Position numbers and translations under genes: made by a program. This document shows, in pieces, positions 1-6,094 of a DNA stretch of 6,101 nucleotides (within the stretch, counting starts at the first letter, position 1; each line of letters begins with the position of its first letter). Under the pieces are notes generated by a model, which worked only from the letters and a program-made list of their open reading frames with translations, was not told the origin of the DNA and ran no database searches. The DNA comes from Gemmatimonadaceae bacterium (GTDB taxonomy: Bacteria; Gemmatimonadota; Gemmatimonadetes; Gemmatimonadales; Gemmatimonadaceae): assembly GCA_019689955.1 (NCBI GenBank), contig JADGGM010000208.1, positions 1 through 6,101 of the forward strand. The letters run 5' to 3'.

Positions 1-762
1 GTTCGTGCGCGCGCTCATGCGGCGCCAGAGGTGGACGAGGCTCGAGTCCCCCGCCCGCTCGACGAGCCACTCGAGAAACGCCGAGCCCACGAGGTAGCGC
101 ATGGAGCCGCCGAGGAAGCGCCCTCCGGCGTCGAGCTGGGCGTACGTGGGGAGCTGTCCGTGCAGCGCCCACTCGCGGAGCACCGCCGCCCGCCACGCGC
201 TGTGCGGGCGCCCCGAGCCGGTGAGCTTCCCTTCCACGTACGTCGCGTACCCCTCGATCACCCACTGCGGCGCCTTCACCGCGAGCGGGCCGAAGCGCAC
301 GGGGGAGAGCCGCGTGAGGAACCGCTGCGTCGGGTTGCGCGACGGCCAGGTGAGGTGCGCGATGTGCGTGAGCTCGTGCGTGGAGAGGTCCTCGCCCCAG
401 CTCCGATTCTCCGCCAGCCCCATTGCCGGATCGGGCGGCGTGGGCCAGAAGACGACGATCGGCGTGTCGAGAAAGGGGATCGCGCTCCCGTTCGACCGAT
501 TGCTCGGGTCGACCACGATCACGGTGACCTTCGCGCGCGGCGCGTTCCCAACGAGGAGCGCGACCGCATCGTGCACCGCGTCGATGCGGCGCGCCATGTC
601 GAGGGTCCAGGCCGCGGCGGTGCGCGGGTAGTGGATCACGAAGTACTTCGTCTCCACCGTGCGCCAATCGAGGTGCGGGAAGGTGAGCTGCTGCGCGCGC
701 GCGGGGCGCGGAGCGAGCGCGAGGGCCAGGGCGAGGGCGAGCGCGCGAAGGGCGATGGGCAT
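1..762 (-). CDS. Secreted gluzincin-type metallopeptidase-like protein, N-terminal part (runs off left edge)
   Basis: The minus-strand frame is open from an ATG at 762 to base 1, giving 254 residues with no stop, so the C-terminus lies outside the window. Residues 1-23 form a signal peptide: a short N-region, an Ala-Leu repeat core (7-17) and an ARA cleavage site before QQ, so the protein is probably exported. HELTH at 129-133 is an HExxH zinc motif. The segment PQWVIEGYATYVEG (165-178) supplies a likely third zinc ligand, Glu170. That order fits the peptidase-MA-like gluzincin fold, in which the two His and a downstream Glu bind zinc and the motif Glu catalyses. Substrate is unknown. Related exported proteins often carry further C-terminal domains, which cannot be checked here. 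The ATG is chosen because it begins the signal peptide directly; no good Shine-Dalgarno sequence precedes it. Gene and export are well supported; peptidase activity is inferred from the motifs. Confidence 0.85.
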   Translation of the reverse strand, partial: MPIALRALALALALALAPRPARAQQLTFPHLDWRTVETKYFVIHYPRTAAAWTLDMARRIDAVHDAVALLVGNAPRAKVTVIVVDPSNRSNGSAIPFLDTPIVVFWPTPPDPAMGLAENRSWGEDLSTHELTHIAHLTWPSRNPTQRFLTRLSPVRFGPLAVKAPQWVIEGYATYVEGKLTGSGRPHSAWRAAVLREWALHGQLPTYAQLDAGGRFLGGSMRYLVGSAFLEWLVERAGDSSLVHLWRRMSARTN

Positions 763-920
763 CGGGGGCCAGACGGGAGAGCGAGCACCGCCGGCCGGAG
801 CCGGAGAGGCGCGGGACGGGCTAATGATGTACAGATGGCGCACGGCAAACAACGCGTCCCCCGTTTTCCTCGCGCCCCTTTCGTGCCATCTTTCGGCACC
901 AGACCGCGGAGCATCCCGGC
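763..920. promoter_or_regulatory. Divergent intergenic region with a weak candidate promoter
   Basis: This gap separates two divergently transcribed genes and must hold the promoter of the leftward protease-like gene and probably that of the rightward sulfur pair. The only A/T-rich stretch is about 821-855. On the minus strand, TTGTTT (852-847) and TACATC (831-826) resemble -35 and -10 boxes, but the 15-nt spacer is short. On the plus strand, TAATGAT (822-828) is -10-like without a matching -35. GGAG at 908-911, nine bases before the ATG at 921, is a modest ribosome binding site. No clear operator palindrome was found. Confidence 0.3.
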
Positions 921-1397
921 ATGAGCGATTCTCTCACTACCTCGAGCGTGCTCGACACCATCCCGTTCGGGGCGTGCCCGATCGGCGGCGTGGCGACGGG
1001 CGGGCAGCCCGGCCCGGAGGCATGGGCCGAGCTGGCGCGTGCGGGGGTTCGCACGGTCGTGGACCTGCGTCTCCCCGAGGAGCCGCGCGGCCACGACGAG
1101 CCGGCCGCGGTGCGCGCGGCCGGGCTCGAGTACGTGGCGCTCCCGATGTCGCAGGCCACGCTCACCGACGCGACGTTCGATCAGTTCCGCGCGATCATGC
1201 GCGACGCGGCGCGGCGCCCGATCTTCGTGCACTGCGCCACGTCGAACCGGGTGGGGGCGCTCCTGCTCCCGTACTACGCGCTCGACCTGCATCACGGGCT
1301 TTCCGATGCGGTGCAGCTCGCCCAGCGGTCGGGGCTCCGCAGCCCGGAGCTGACCAACATGGCGATCGACTACGTGCACCGCCACACCGGCGCCTGA
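921..1397 (+). CDS. DUF442/Blh-type phosphatase-like or sulfurtransferase-like protein
   Basis: This complete 158-residue protein resembles the DUF442 family (Blh phosphatase-like, TIGR01244 sulfur transferase), which has a dual-specificity-phosphatase-like fold. Landmarks are GGQP at 27-30, the strand TVVDLRLPEEP at 45-55, and the active-site loop HCATSNR at 104-110 with Cys105 and Arg110. The loop is C-x4-R, as in DUF442 and rhodanese-type loops, rather than the C-x5-R of classical tyrosine phosphatases; the usual loop glycine is replaced by Ser108. In Xylella and Agrobacterium this domain is fused to a persulfide dioxygenase in Blh, within sulfide-detoxification operons. Here it is a separate gene 21 nt upstream of such a dioxygenase, so a role in persulfide handling is a fair inference. 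It has no signal peptide and is presumably cytoplasmic. The ATG at 921 has GGAG nine bases upstream. A protein phosphatase role is the main alternative. Confidence 0.85.
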   Translation: MSDSLTTSSVLDTIPFGACPIGGVATGGQPGPEAWAELARAGVRTVVDLRLPEEPRGHDEPAAVRAAGLEYVALPMSQATLTDATFDQFRAIMRDAARRPIFVHCATSNRVGALLLPYYALDLHHGLSDAVQLAQRSGLRSPELTNMAIDYVHRHTGA

Positions 1398-1405
1398 CCG
1401 GCGCC
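1387..1405 (+). repeat. CCGGCGCC repeat flanking the stop codon, able to form a small hairpin
   Basis: The 8-mer CCGGCGCC occurs at 1387-1394 and again at 1398-1405, separated only by the TGA stop of the DUF442 gene. Because GGCGCC is self-complementary, 1389-1394 can pair with 1400-1405 around a five-base loop. No T-tract follows, and the next gene starts at 1419, so this is more likely a minor intra-operon structure or chance in GC-rich DNA than a terminator. Confidence 0.35.
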
Positions 1406-1418
1406 CCACTCTCTCCCG

Positions 1419-2903
1419 ATGCTCCTCGTCCGATTCTACGATGACCGGCTCGCGCAGGCGAGCTACCTCATTGGCTGCGCCGCGAGCGGGACCGCGCTCG
1501 TCGTCGATCCCAACCGCGACGCGGAGCAGTACGTGGCCGCGGCGGCGGCGAACGGGATGCGCATCACGCACGTCACCGAGACGCACATCCACGCGGACTT
1601 CGTCTCGGGGGCGCGCGAGCTGGCGCGGCGCACGGGGGCCACGTTGCTCCTCTCCGACGCGGGGGACGCGGACTGGAAGTACGCCTTCGCGGCGAGCGAG
1701 GGCGCAGTCCCGCTCGTCGACGGGAGCCGGTTCGAGGTGGGGCGCATCCGGATCGACGTGATGCACACGCCGGGGCACACGCCCGAGCACATCGTCTTCC
1801 TCGTCACCGACGGCGCGGCCGCGGACCGCCCGATGGGGGCGATCACCGGGGACTTCATCTTCGTGGGCGACGTGGGGCGCCCGGACCTCCTGGAGCGCGC
1901 GGCGCGCGTGGCGGGGACGATGGAGTCGAGCGCACGCGCGCTCTTTCGGTCGATCGCGCGCTTCAAGGCGCTCCCGGACTACCTGCAGATCTGGCCGGGG
2001 CACGGGTCGGGCTCGGCGTGCGGGAAGTCGCTCGGCGCGGTACCGCAGACCACGCTCGGTTACGAGCGGCTCTTCAACTGGGCGCTGGCGATCACGGACG
2101 AGGACGAGTTCGTGGACGCGGTCCTCACCGGGCAGCCCGAGCCGCCGACGTACTTCGCCGAGATGAAGCGGGTGAACAAGATGGGGCCCGCCGTGCTCGG
2201 CGGGTTCCGCCACCCGGAGCGGCTCCCGGGCTCGCGGCTGGCCGCGCTCCTCGCGGAGGGGGCGCTGGTGATCGACACGCGCCACGCCGCCGACTTCGCC
2301 GCGGCGCACGTGCCGGGGACGATCAACATCCCGCTCAACAAGTCGTTCGTCACCTGGATGGGGTGGCTGGTCCCGTACGACCGCGACTACTACCTGATCG
2401 TCGACGACGAGGCCGGGCACGCGGACCGCGCGGCGCGCGAGGCGGCGCTCATCGGCCTCGACCGCCTCGCCGGCTACTTCGGGGACGACGTCGTCGCCGA
2501 GTGGCAGCGCGAGGGGAGGACCCTGGAGCGGGTCGCGCAGATCACGCCGGCCGAGCTGGCCGAGCGGATGCGGCGCGGCGACGTCGCGGTGATCGACGTG
2601 CGCGGACAGAGCGAATGGGATGCCGGGCACATCGAGGGCGCGCGGCACATTCCGGTCGGGATGCTCGACGCGGAGCTCGCGCGCCTTCCGCGCGACGTGA
2701 CGCTCGTGATGCAATGCCAGGGGGGCGGGCGGTCGTCGATCGCATCGAGCCTGCTGCAGGCGCGCGGGGTGAAGCAGGTGGTGAACCTCGCGGGCGGGCT
2801 CACGGCGTGGGAGCGCGCGGGGCTCCCCCTCACCTCACCCCATGGCGCGCCGCTCGAAGCCGCGAAGGCCGAGCGCCCAGAACACGCCGGCGATCGCCAC
2901 TAG
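1419..2903 (+). CDS. CstB-like persulfide dioxygenase: metallo-beta-lactamase domain plus two rhodanese domains
   Basis: This 494-residue protein has three domains. The N-terminal metallo-beta-lactamase domain (about 1-240) has THIHAD (His56, His58, Asp60), TPGH (His120) and TGD (Asp145). By analogy with ETHE1, the His56, His120 and Asp145 positions hold the single iron that oxidises a thiol persulfide to sulfite. WPGHGSGSACGKSLG (192-206) is typical of the CstB group, with Cys201 matching a cysteine discussed for Staphylococcus aureus CstB. A middle rhodanese-like domain (about 270-365) lacks the catalytic Cys: its loop reads LIVDDEAGHADR. The C-terminal rhodanese (about 375-470) has the active loop CQGGGR with Cys433. 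This MBL-pseudorhodanese-rhodanese order is that of CstB (444 residues). It is predicted to be cytoplasmic and likely co-transcribed with the DUF442 gene 21 nt upstream. The ATG matches the usual family start, although no Shine-Dalgarno sequence is visible. The last 22 codons overlap the convergent permease gene. Family assignment is strong; thiosulfate formation is inferred. Confidence 0.93.
   Translation: MLLVRFYDDRLAQASYLIGCAASGTALVVDPNRDAEQYVAAAAANGMRITHVTETHIHADFVSGARELARRTGATLLLSDAGDADWKYAFAASEGAVPLVDGSRFEVGRIRIDVMHTPGHTPEHIVFLVTDGAAADRPMGAITGDFIFVGDVGRPDLLERAARVAGTMESSARALFRSIARFKALPDYLQIWPGHGSGSACGKSLGAVPQTTLGYERLFNWALAITDEDEFVDAVLTGQPEPPTYFAEMKRVNKMGPAVLGGFRHPERLPGSRLAALLAEGALVIDTRHAADFAAAHVPGTINIPLNKSFVTWMGWLVPYDRDYYLIVDDEAGHADRAAREAALIGLDRLAGYFGDDVVAEWQREGRTLERVAQITPAELAERMRRGDVAVIDVRGQSEWDAGHIEGARHIPVGMLDAELARLPRDVTLVMQCQGGGRSSIASSLLQARGVKQVVNLAGGLTAWERAGLPLTSPHGAPLEAAKAERPEHAGDRH
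2809..2827 (-). terminator. Candidate hairpin just past the permease stop
   Basis: GGGAGC (2809-2814) pairs with GCTCCC (2822-2827) around a seven-base loop. On the minus strand the stem begins eight bases after the permease stop codon, a fitting place for a transcription terminator. There is no U-tract after it, and it lies inside the coding sequence of the dioxygenase gene on the plus strand, so it may be only a consequence of GC-rich coding sequence. Confidence 0.25.
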
Positions 2904-3641
2904 CGCGGCGAGCACCGTCACCAGGCTCATGTGCGGGAGCGCGGGGGTGAGCGCGGCCCGCATCCCCTCGGCCACGTAGACGAGCGGGTTCACGAGCACC
3001 GCGTACTTCATCACCGGGAGCGCGCTCAGCCCTTGCCACGGGTAGTACGCGCACCCGAAGAAGATCATCGGCGCCACCACCACGCTGAACATCAGCCCGA
3101 TCTGCTGCGGGTTGATCGCCGTGCCCATGAAGAGCCCGAGCATCGAGAACGCCGTGCCGCCGAGGATCGCCACCAGGATCACCACGCCCAGGTGCGCCCC
3201 CGTGAGCGCCTCGATGGGACCCATGATGAGCCGCGCGATGGGGAGGACGAAGAGCGCGGCGATCACCCCCTGGATCACCCCCATTGCGACCTTCTCCGCG
3301 GCCACCACGCGCATGGAGACCGGGGCGAGGAGGCGGTCCTCGATCTCGCGCGTCCAGCCGAAGTCCTGCACCATCGGGAGCGCCACTGCCTGCACGCTGG
3401 AGAGCGCGAGGCTCACCGCGAGGATCCCCGGGAGGAGCGCGGCGCCGTACGCCGCGCGCACGAACCCCATGCGCGGGAGCAGGTAGCCGAACACCACCAC
3501 GAAGAGGAGCGGCTGGAGGGTCGTGCGGATGAGGAAGTACGGCAGCTCGCGCCGCATCACCACGAGGTCGCGCAGGAGGAGCGCGCCGACGATGCGCGCG
3601 GTGGTCGGGCGCTGGACGAGGGTCGAAGGTTCGGCGGTCAT
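2835..3641 (-). CDS. ABC-2 type exporter permease (DrrB/NodJ-like)
   Basis: This 268-residue inner-membrane protein fits the ABC-2 permease family in size and layout. A short cytoplasmic N-terminus is followed by about six hydrophobic segments near residues 41-56, 66-88, 118-140, 149-174, 182-199 and 238-258. The loop between segments 2 and 3 contains REIEDRLLAPVS (98-109), a motif typical of DrrB/NodJ-type permeases that lies where the permease meets its ATPase. It should form the membrane channel of an exporter driven by the ATPase encoded just upstream. The ATG at 3641 shares its A with the ATPase stop codon (TGATG), which implies translational coupling and equal expression; only a weak GGGA lies further upstream. 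The substrate cannot be told from sequence; drugs, lipids and polysaccharides are all known for the family. The 3' end overlaps the convergent dioxygenase gene by 69 bases. Confidence 0.93.
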   Translation of the reverse strand: MTAEPSTLVQRPTTARIVGALLLRDLVVMRRELPYFLIRTTLQPLLFVVVFGYLLPRMGFVRAAYGAALLPGILAVSLALSSVQAVALPMVQDFGWTREIEDRLLAPVSMRVVAAEKVAMGVIQGVIAALFVLPIARLIMGPIEALTGAHLGVVILVAILGGTAFSMLGLFMGTAINPQQIGLMFSVVVAPMIFFGCAYYPWQGLSALPVMKYAVLVNPLVYVAEGMRAALTPALPHMSLVTVLAALVAIAGVFWALGLRGFERRAMG

Positions 3642-4663
3642 CAGTCGAGCTTTCGTCCCGTGAGCGAGATGAAGAGGGTCTCGAGGCTGGGCGGGGAGAG
3701 GTGGATGTCGCGCACCCCGCGCCCCGCCGCCTCGGCCACGCGAATCAGCGCGGGGATGAGATCGCCGCCGCGTTCGGTGTAGACACGCACCATGCTCCCC
3801 ACCGCCTCCGTGCGCGTGACGCCGGCGAGCGTGCGCGCGCCGTCGGCGACGCGCGCGGCGGGGCCGTCGAGGGAGAGCTCCACGAGCGTACCGCCGGGCG
3901 CCTGCGCCTTGAGGCGCGCGGGGGTGTCGACCGCGAGGAGGCGTCCGCGGTCCACGATCGCGATCCGGTCGCAGAGCCGGTCGGCCTCCTCCATGTAGTG
4001 CGTGGTCATCACGATCGTCCGCCCCGCGGCGTGCAGCGCGCGCAGGATCTCCCAGAGCGCGAGACGCGCCTGCGGGTCGAGCCCCATCGTGGGCTCGTCG
4101 AGGAAGACGACGCGCGGCTCGTGGATGAGCGCGCGGGCGATCATGAGGCGCTGCTGCTGCCCGCCCGAGAGCTGGTCGACCTTGGCCTCGGCCTTGTCGC
4201 CGATCCCGAACTGGTCGAGCAGCTCCGCCGCGCGCCGCGCGGCGATGGCGCGTGGGATACCGAAGTACGCGGCGTGGAAGAGGAGGTTCTCGCGGACGTT
4301 GAGGCTCCGGTCCGCGTTCGGCCGCTGCGGCACCACACCGATGCGCAGGCGGACCTCGGTGTCGTTCGTCACCACGTCCGCGCCGGCGACGATCGCGGTG
4401 CCGGAGGTGGGGCGTACGCGTGTGGTGAGGATCCCGATGGTCGTCGTCTTCCCCGCCCCGTTCGGGCCGAGGAGGCCGAAGAACTCCCCCTCGCCGACGG
4501 TGAGATCGAGCCCCGCGAGCGCCACGACCTCGGCCGGGCTCGGCGAGAGCGCCGGGGCGGCCGGGAGGCGCGGCGCAGCGCCGGGGTTCCACGCGCGCAA
4601 GCGGCGGCCGTTGGCGGCCGGGTACACCTTGCGAAGGCCGATGGTTCGGATGGCCTCGAGCAC
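3641..4663 (-). CDS. ABC-2 type exporter ATPase (DrrA/NodI-like) with a Pro/Ala-rich N-terminal insertion
   Basis: This 340-residue cytoplasmic ATPase has every nucleotide-binding motif intact: Walker A GPNGAGKT (66-73), Q-loop Gln113, signature LSGGQ (165-169), Walker B VVFLDEP (185-191), D-loop GLDP (194-197) and switch His222. Residues from about 258 to the end form the C-terminal extension common in DrrA-like ATPases. It should power the permease encoded by the next gene, with which it overlaps by one base. The chosen start is GTG at 4663: it gives the expected first strand (AIRTIGLRKVY) and has GAGGT seven bases upstream. The reading frame stays open far upstream, but that part is only the antisense of the neighbouring gene. 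Unusually, roughly 28 residues (about 18-45) rich in Pro, Ala and Arg are inserted between the first strand and VVALAGLDL, where relatives have only a short turn. The export substrate is unknown. Confidence 0.93.
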   Translation of the reverse strand: MLEAIRTIGLRKVYPAANGRRLRAWNPGAAPRLPAAPALSPSPAEVVALAGLDLTVGEGEFFGLLGPNGAGKTTTIGILTTRVRPTSGTAIVAGADVVTNDTEVRLRIGVVPQRPNADRSLNVRENLLFHAAYFGIPRAIAARRAAELLDQFGIGDKAEAKVDQLSGGQQQRLMIARALIHEPRVVFLDEPTMGLDPQARLALWEILRALHAAGRTIVMTTHYMEEADRLCDRIAIVDRGRLLAVDTPARLKAQAPGGTLVELSLDGPAARVADGARTLAGVTRTEAVGSMVRVYTERGGDLIPALIRVAEAAGRGVRDIHLSPPSLETLFISLTGRKLD

Positions 4664-4816
4664 GTGCAGGACCTCGTGGGGCGGATGAGGTAGGTCGTAG
4701 CGCCCAGCGCGGGTGCGGTGTGGCGCGGCTCCGGTACGCACGGTAAGGTATACGCGCCGCGCCCATTGGGCACGCGTCCGCTCGCCACTCTCTCTCTCCG
4801 CCAGCCACGTCCGCCA
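4664..4816. promoter_or_regulatory. Divergent intergenic region between ABC exporter and amidohydrolase
   Basis: This region must carry the promoters for the leftward ABC pair and the rightward amidohydrolase. The only promoter-like element is TAAGGTATAC at 4744-4753, which contains the palindrome GTATAC and could supply a -10 box in either direction (TATACG on plus, TATACC on minus). No convincing -35 box sits at the proper distance on either strand. No operator-sized inverted repeat was found, and no Shine-Dalgarno sequence precedes the ATG at 4817. Confidence 0.3.
4671..4675 (-). promoter_or_regulatory. Ribosome binding site that supports the GTG start of the ABC ATPase
   Basis: On the minus strand GAGGT lies seven bases before the GTG at 4663. 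It is the clearest Shine-Dalgarno match in the window, and it supports this GTG over the many upstream in-frame codons of the same open frame. Confidence 0.55.
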
Positions 4817-6094
4817 ATGCGTCTCCGTGCACTCCTCGCCGCCGGCGCGCTTGCCGCCCCGGCGCTCGCCGCTCAAACGCCGCAGGCGTACCTCCTCGCC
4901 CCCGCTCGCGTCTTCGACGGCACCACCGCCGAGCCCCACGAGGGGTGGGTGGTGCTCGTCGAGGGGGATCACATCACCGCGGCCGGGCCCGCGAGCGCGG
5001 TGCACGCGCCCGCGGGGGCGAAGCGCATCGCGCTCCCCGGGATGACGCTCCTCCCGGGGCTCATCGAGGCGCACTCGCACATGTTCCTGCACCCGTACAA
5101 CGAGACCTCGTGGAACGACCAGGTGCTGCACGAGCCGCTCGCGCTCCGCGTCGCGCCCGCCACGAACCACGCGCGCGCCACGCTGCTCGCCGGCTTCACG
5201 ACCGTGCGCGACCTCGGCACCGAGGGGGCCGGGTACGCGGACGTCGGGCTCAAGGAGGCGATCGAGCAAGGGATCATCCCCGGGCCGCGGATGCTCGTGG
5301 TGACGCGCGCCATCGTCGCGACGGGGAGCTACGGGCCCAAGGCGGTGGACTTCGATCCGCGCATGACCCTGCCGCAGGGGGCGCAGGAGGCCGACGGCGA
5401 CGACGTGATCCGCGTCGTGCGCGACCAGATCAAGCACGGCGCCGACTGGATCAAGGTGTACGGCGACTACCGCTGGGGGCCGCACGGCGAGACGCGCCCC
5501 ACGTTCTCCCTGCGCGAGCTGCAACTGATCGTGGAGACCGCGCACTCGAGCGGGCGCGCGGTCGCGGTCCACACCACCACGGCCGAGGGGATGCGCCGGG
5601 CCACGCTCGCCGGCGTGGAGACGATCGAGCACGGCGACGGCGGGACGCCGGAGGTGTTCAAGCTCATGGCGGAGCACGGCGTCGCGCTCTGCCCCACCCT
5701 CGCCGCGGGGGACGCGATCCTTCAGTACCGCGGCTGGCGCAAGGGGATCGACCCGGAGCCCGAGGCGATCCGCGCCAAGCGCGCGAGCTTCAAGGCGGCG
5801 CTCGACGCCGGGGTCACGATCATCAGCGGGAGCGACGTCGGCGTGTACACGCACGGCGACAACGCGCGCGAGCTGGAGATGATGGTCGACTACGGGATGA
5901 CCCCGGTCCAGGCGCTCCGCGCCGCGACGTCGGTGAGCGCGAAGGTGCTGCGTCTGGACGACGAAGTGGGCGCCGTGCGCCCCGGGCTCCTCGCCGACCT
6001 CATCGCCGTGGAGGGGGACCCGACGCGCGACATCCACGCGCTGCGGCGCGTGCGCTTCGTGATGAAAGGGGGGACGATCTACCGCGCGCCGTGA
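4817..6094 (+). CDS. Exported metal-dependent amidohydrolase (prolidase/imidazolonepropionase-like)
   Basis: This complete 425-residue protein belongs to the amidohydrolase superfamily. Residues 1-19 are a signal peptide ending in ALAA before QTPQ, so the enzyme acts in the periplasm or outside. A small N-terminal beta-sandwich leads into the TIM barrel with the full binuclear metal site: HSH (His86, His88) after GLIEA, Lys213 in WIKVYGD as the probable carboxylated lysine, His252 (VAVHTTT), His272 (IEHGDGG) and Asp340 (SGSDVG). The C-terminal strand [17 protein letters not shown] rebuilds the sandwich. Relatives with this pattern include Sgx9260-type prolidases that cleave Xaa-Pro or Xaa-Arg dipeptides or their acylated forms; the exact substrate is not readable here. 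The ATG at 4817 is preferred over an upstream in-frame ATG at 4718 because it places the signal peptide at the very N-terminus. It stands alone, divergent from the ABC pair. Confidence 0.92.
   Translation: MRLRALLAAGALAAPALAAQTPQAYLLAPARVFDGTTAEPHEGWVVLVEGDHITAAGPASAVHAPAGAKRIALPGMTLLPGLIEAHSHMFLHPYNETSWNDQVLHEPLALRVAPATNHARATLLAGFTTVRDLGTEGAGYADVGLKEAIEQGIIPGPRMLVVTRAIVATGSYGPKAVDFDPRMTLPQGAQEADGDDVIRVVRDQIKHGADWIKVYGDYRWGPHGETRPTFSLRELQLIVETAHSSGRAVAVHTTTAEGMRRATLAGVETIEHGDGGTPEVFKLMAEHGVALCPTLAAGDAILQYRGWRKGIDPEPEAIRAKRASFKAALDAGVTIISGSDVGVYTHGDNARELEMMVDYGMTPVQALRAATSVSAKVLRLDDEVGAVRPGLLADLIAVEGDPTRDIHALRRVRFVMKGGTIYRAP

Noticed and set aside
31..924. A 297-codon plus-strand frame opposite the protease-like gene
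   Set aside because: The product is Arg/Glu/Gly-rich with no fold signal, while the minus strand encodes a signal peptide and an HExxH domain over the same bases.
2226..2513. Reading the Cys-less middle domain of the dioxygenase as a frameshift or decay
   Set aside because: The frame is continuous, rhodanese landmarks are preserved on both sides, and CstB has the same cysteine-free middle domain.
636..2714. A 692-codon open frame on the minus strand opposite the DUF442 and dioxygenase genes
   Set aside because: Its product is Arg/His/Pro/Val-rich without domains, as expected from the antisense of GC-rich codons. The plus strand holds two recognisable proteins over the same bases.
2018..2950. 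A 310-codon plus-strand frame in a second register within the dioxygenase gene
   Set aside because: It is an Arg/Ala-rich shadow of the conserved rhodanese domains, with no independent evidence.
4718..4816. A longer N-terminus for the amidohydrolase from the ATG at 4718
   Set aside because: It would place 33 Arg/Pro-rich residues before a clear signal peptide and would include the only promoter-like element of the gap. The ATG at 4817 is far more likely.
3642..4832. Upstream extension of the permease frame through the ATPase gene
   Set aside because: The upstream part is a shifted-frame Arg-rich translation of the ATPase. The permease begins properly at the coupled ATG at 3641.
4664..6037. 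Upstream extension of the ABC ATPase frame across the amidohydrolase gene, which would give a 798-residue fusion
   Set aside because: The extra 458 codons are low-complexity antisense of a well-conserved amidohydrolase. The ATPase domain starts normally at the GTG at 4663, which has a ribosome binding site.
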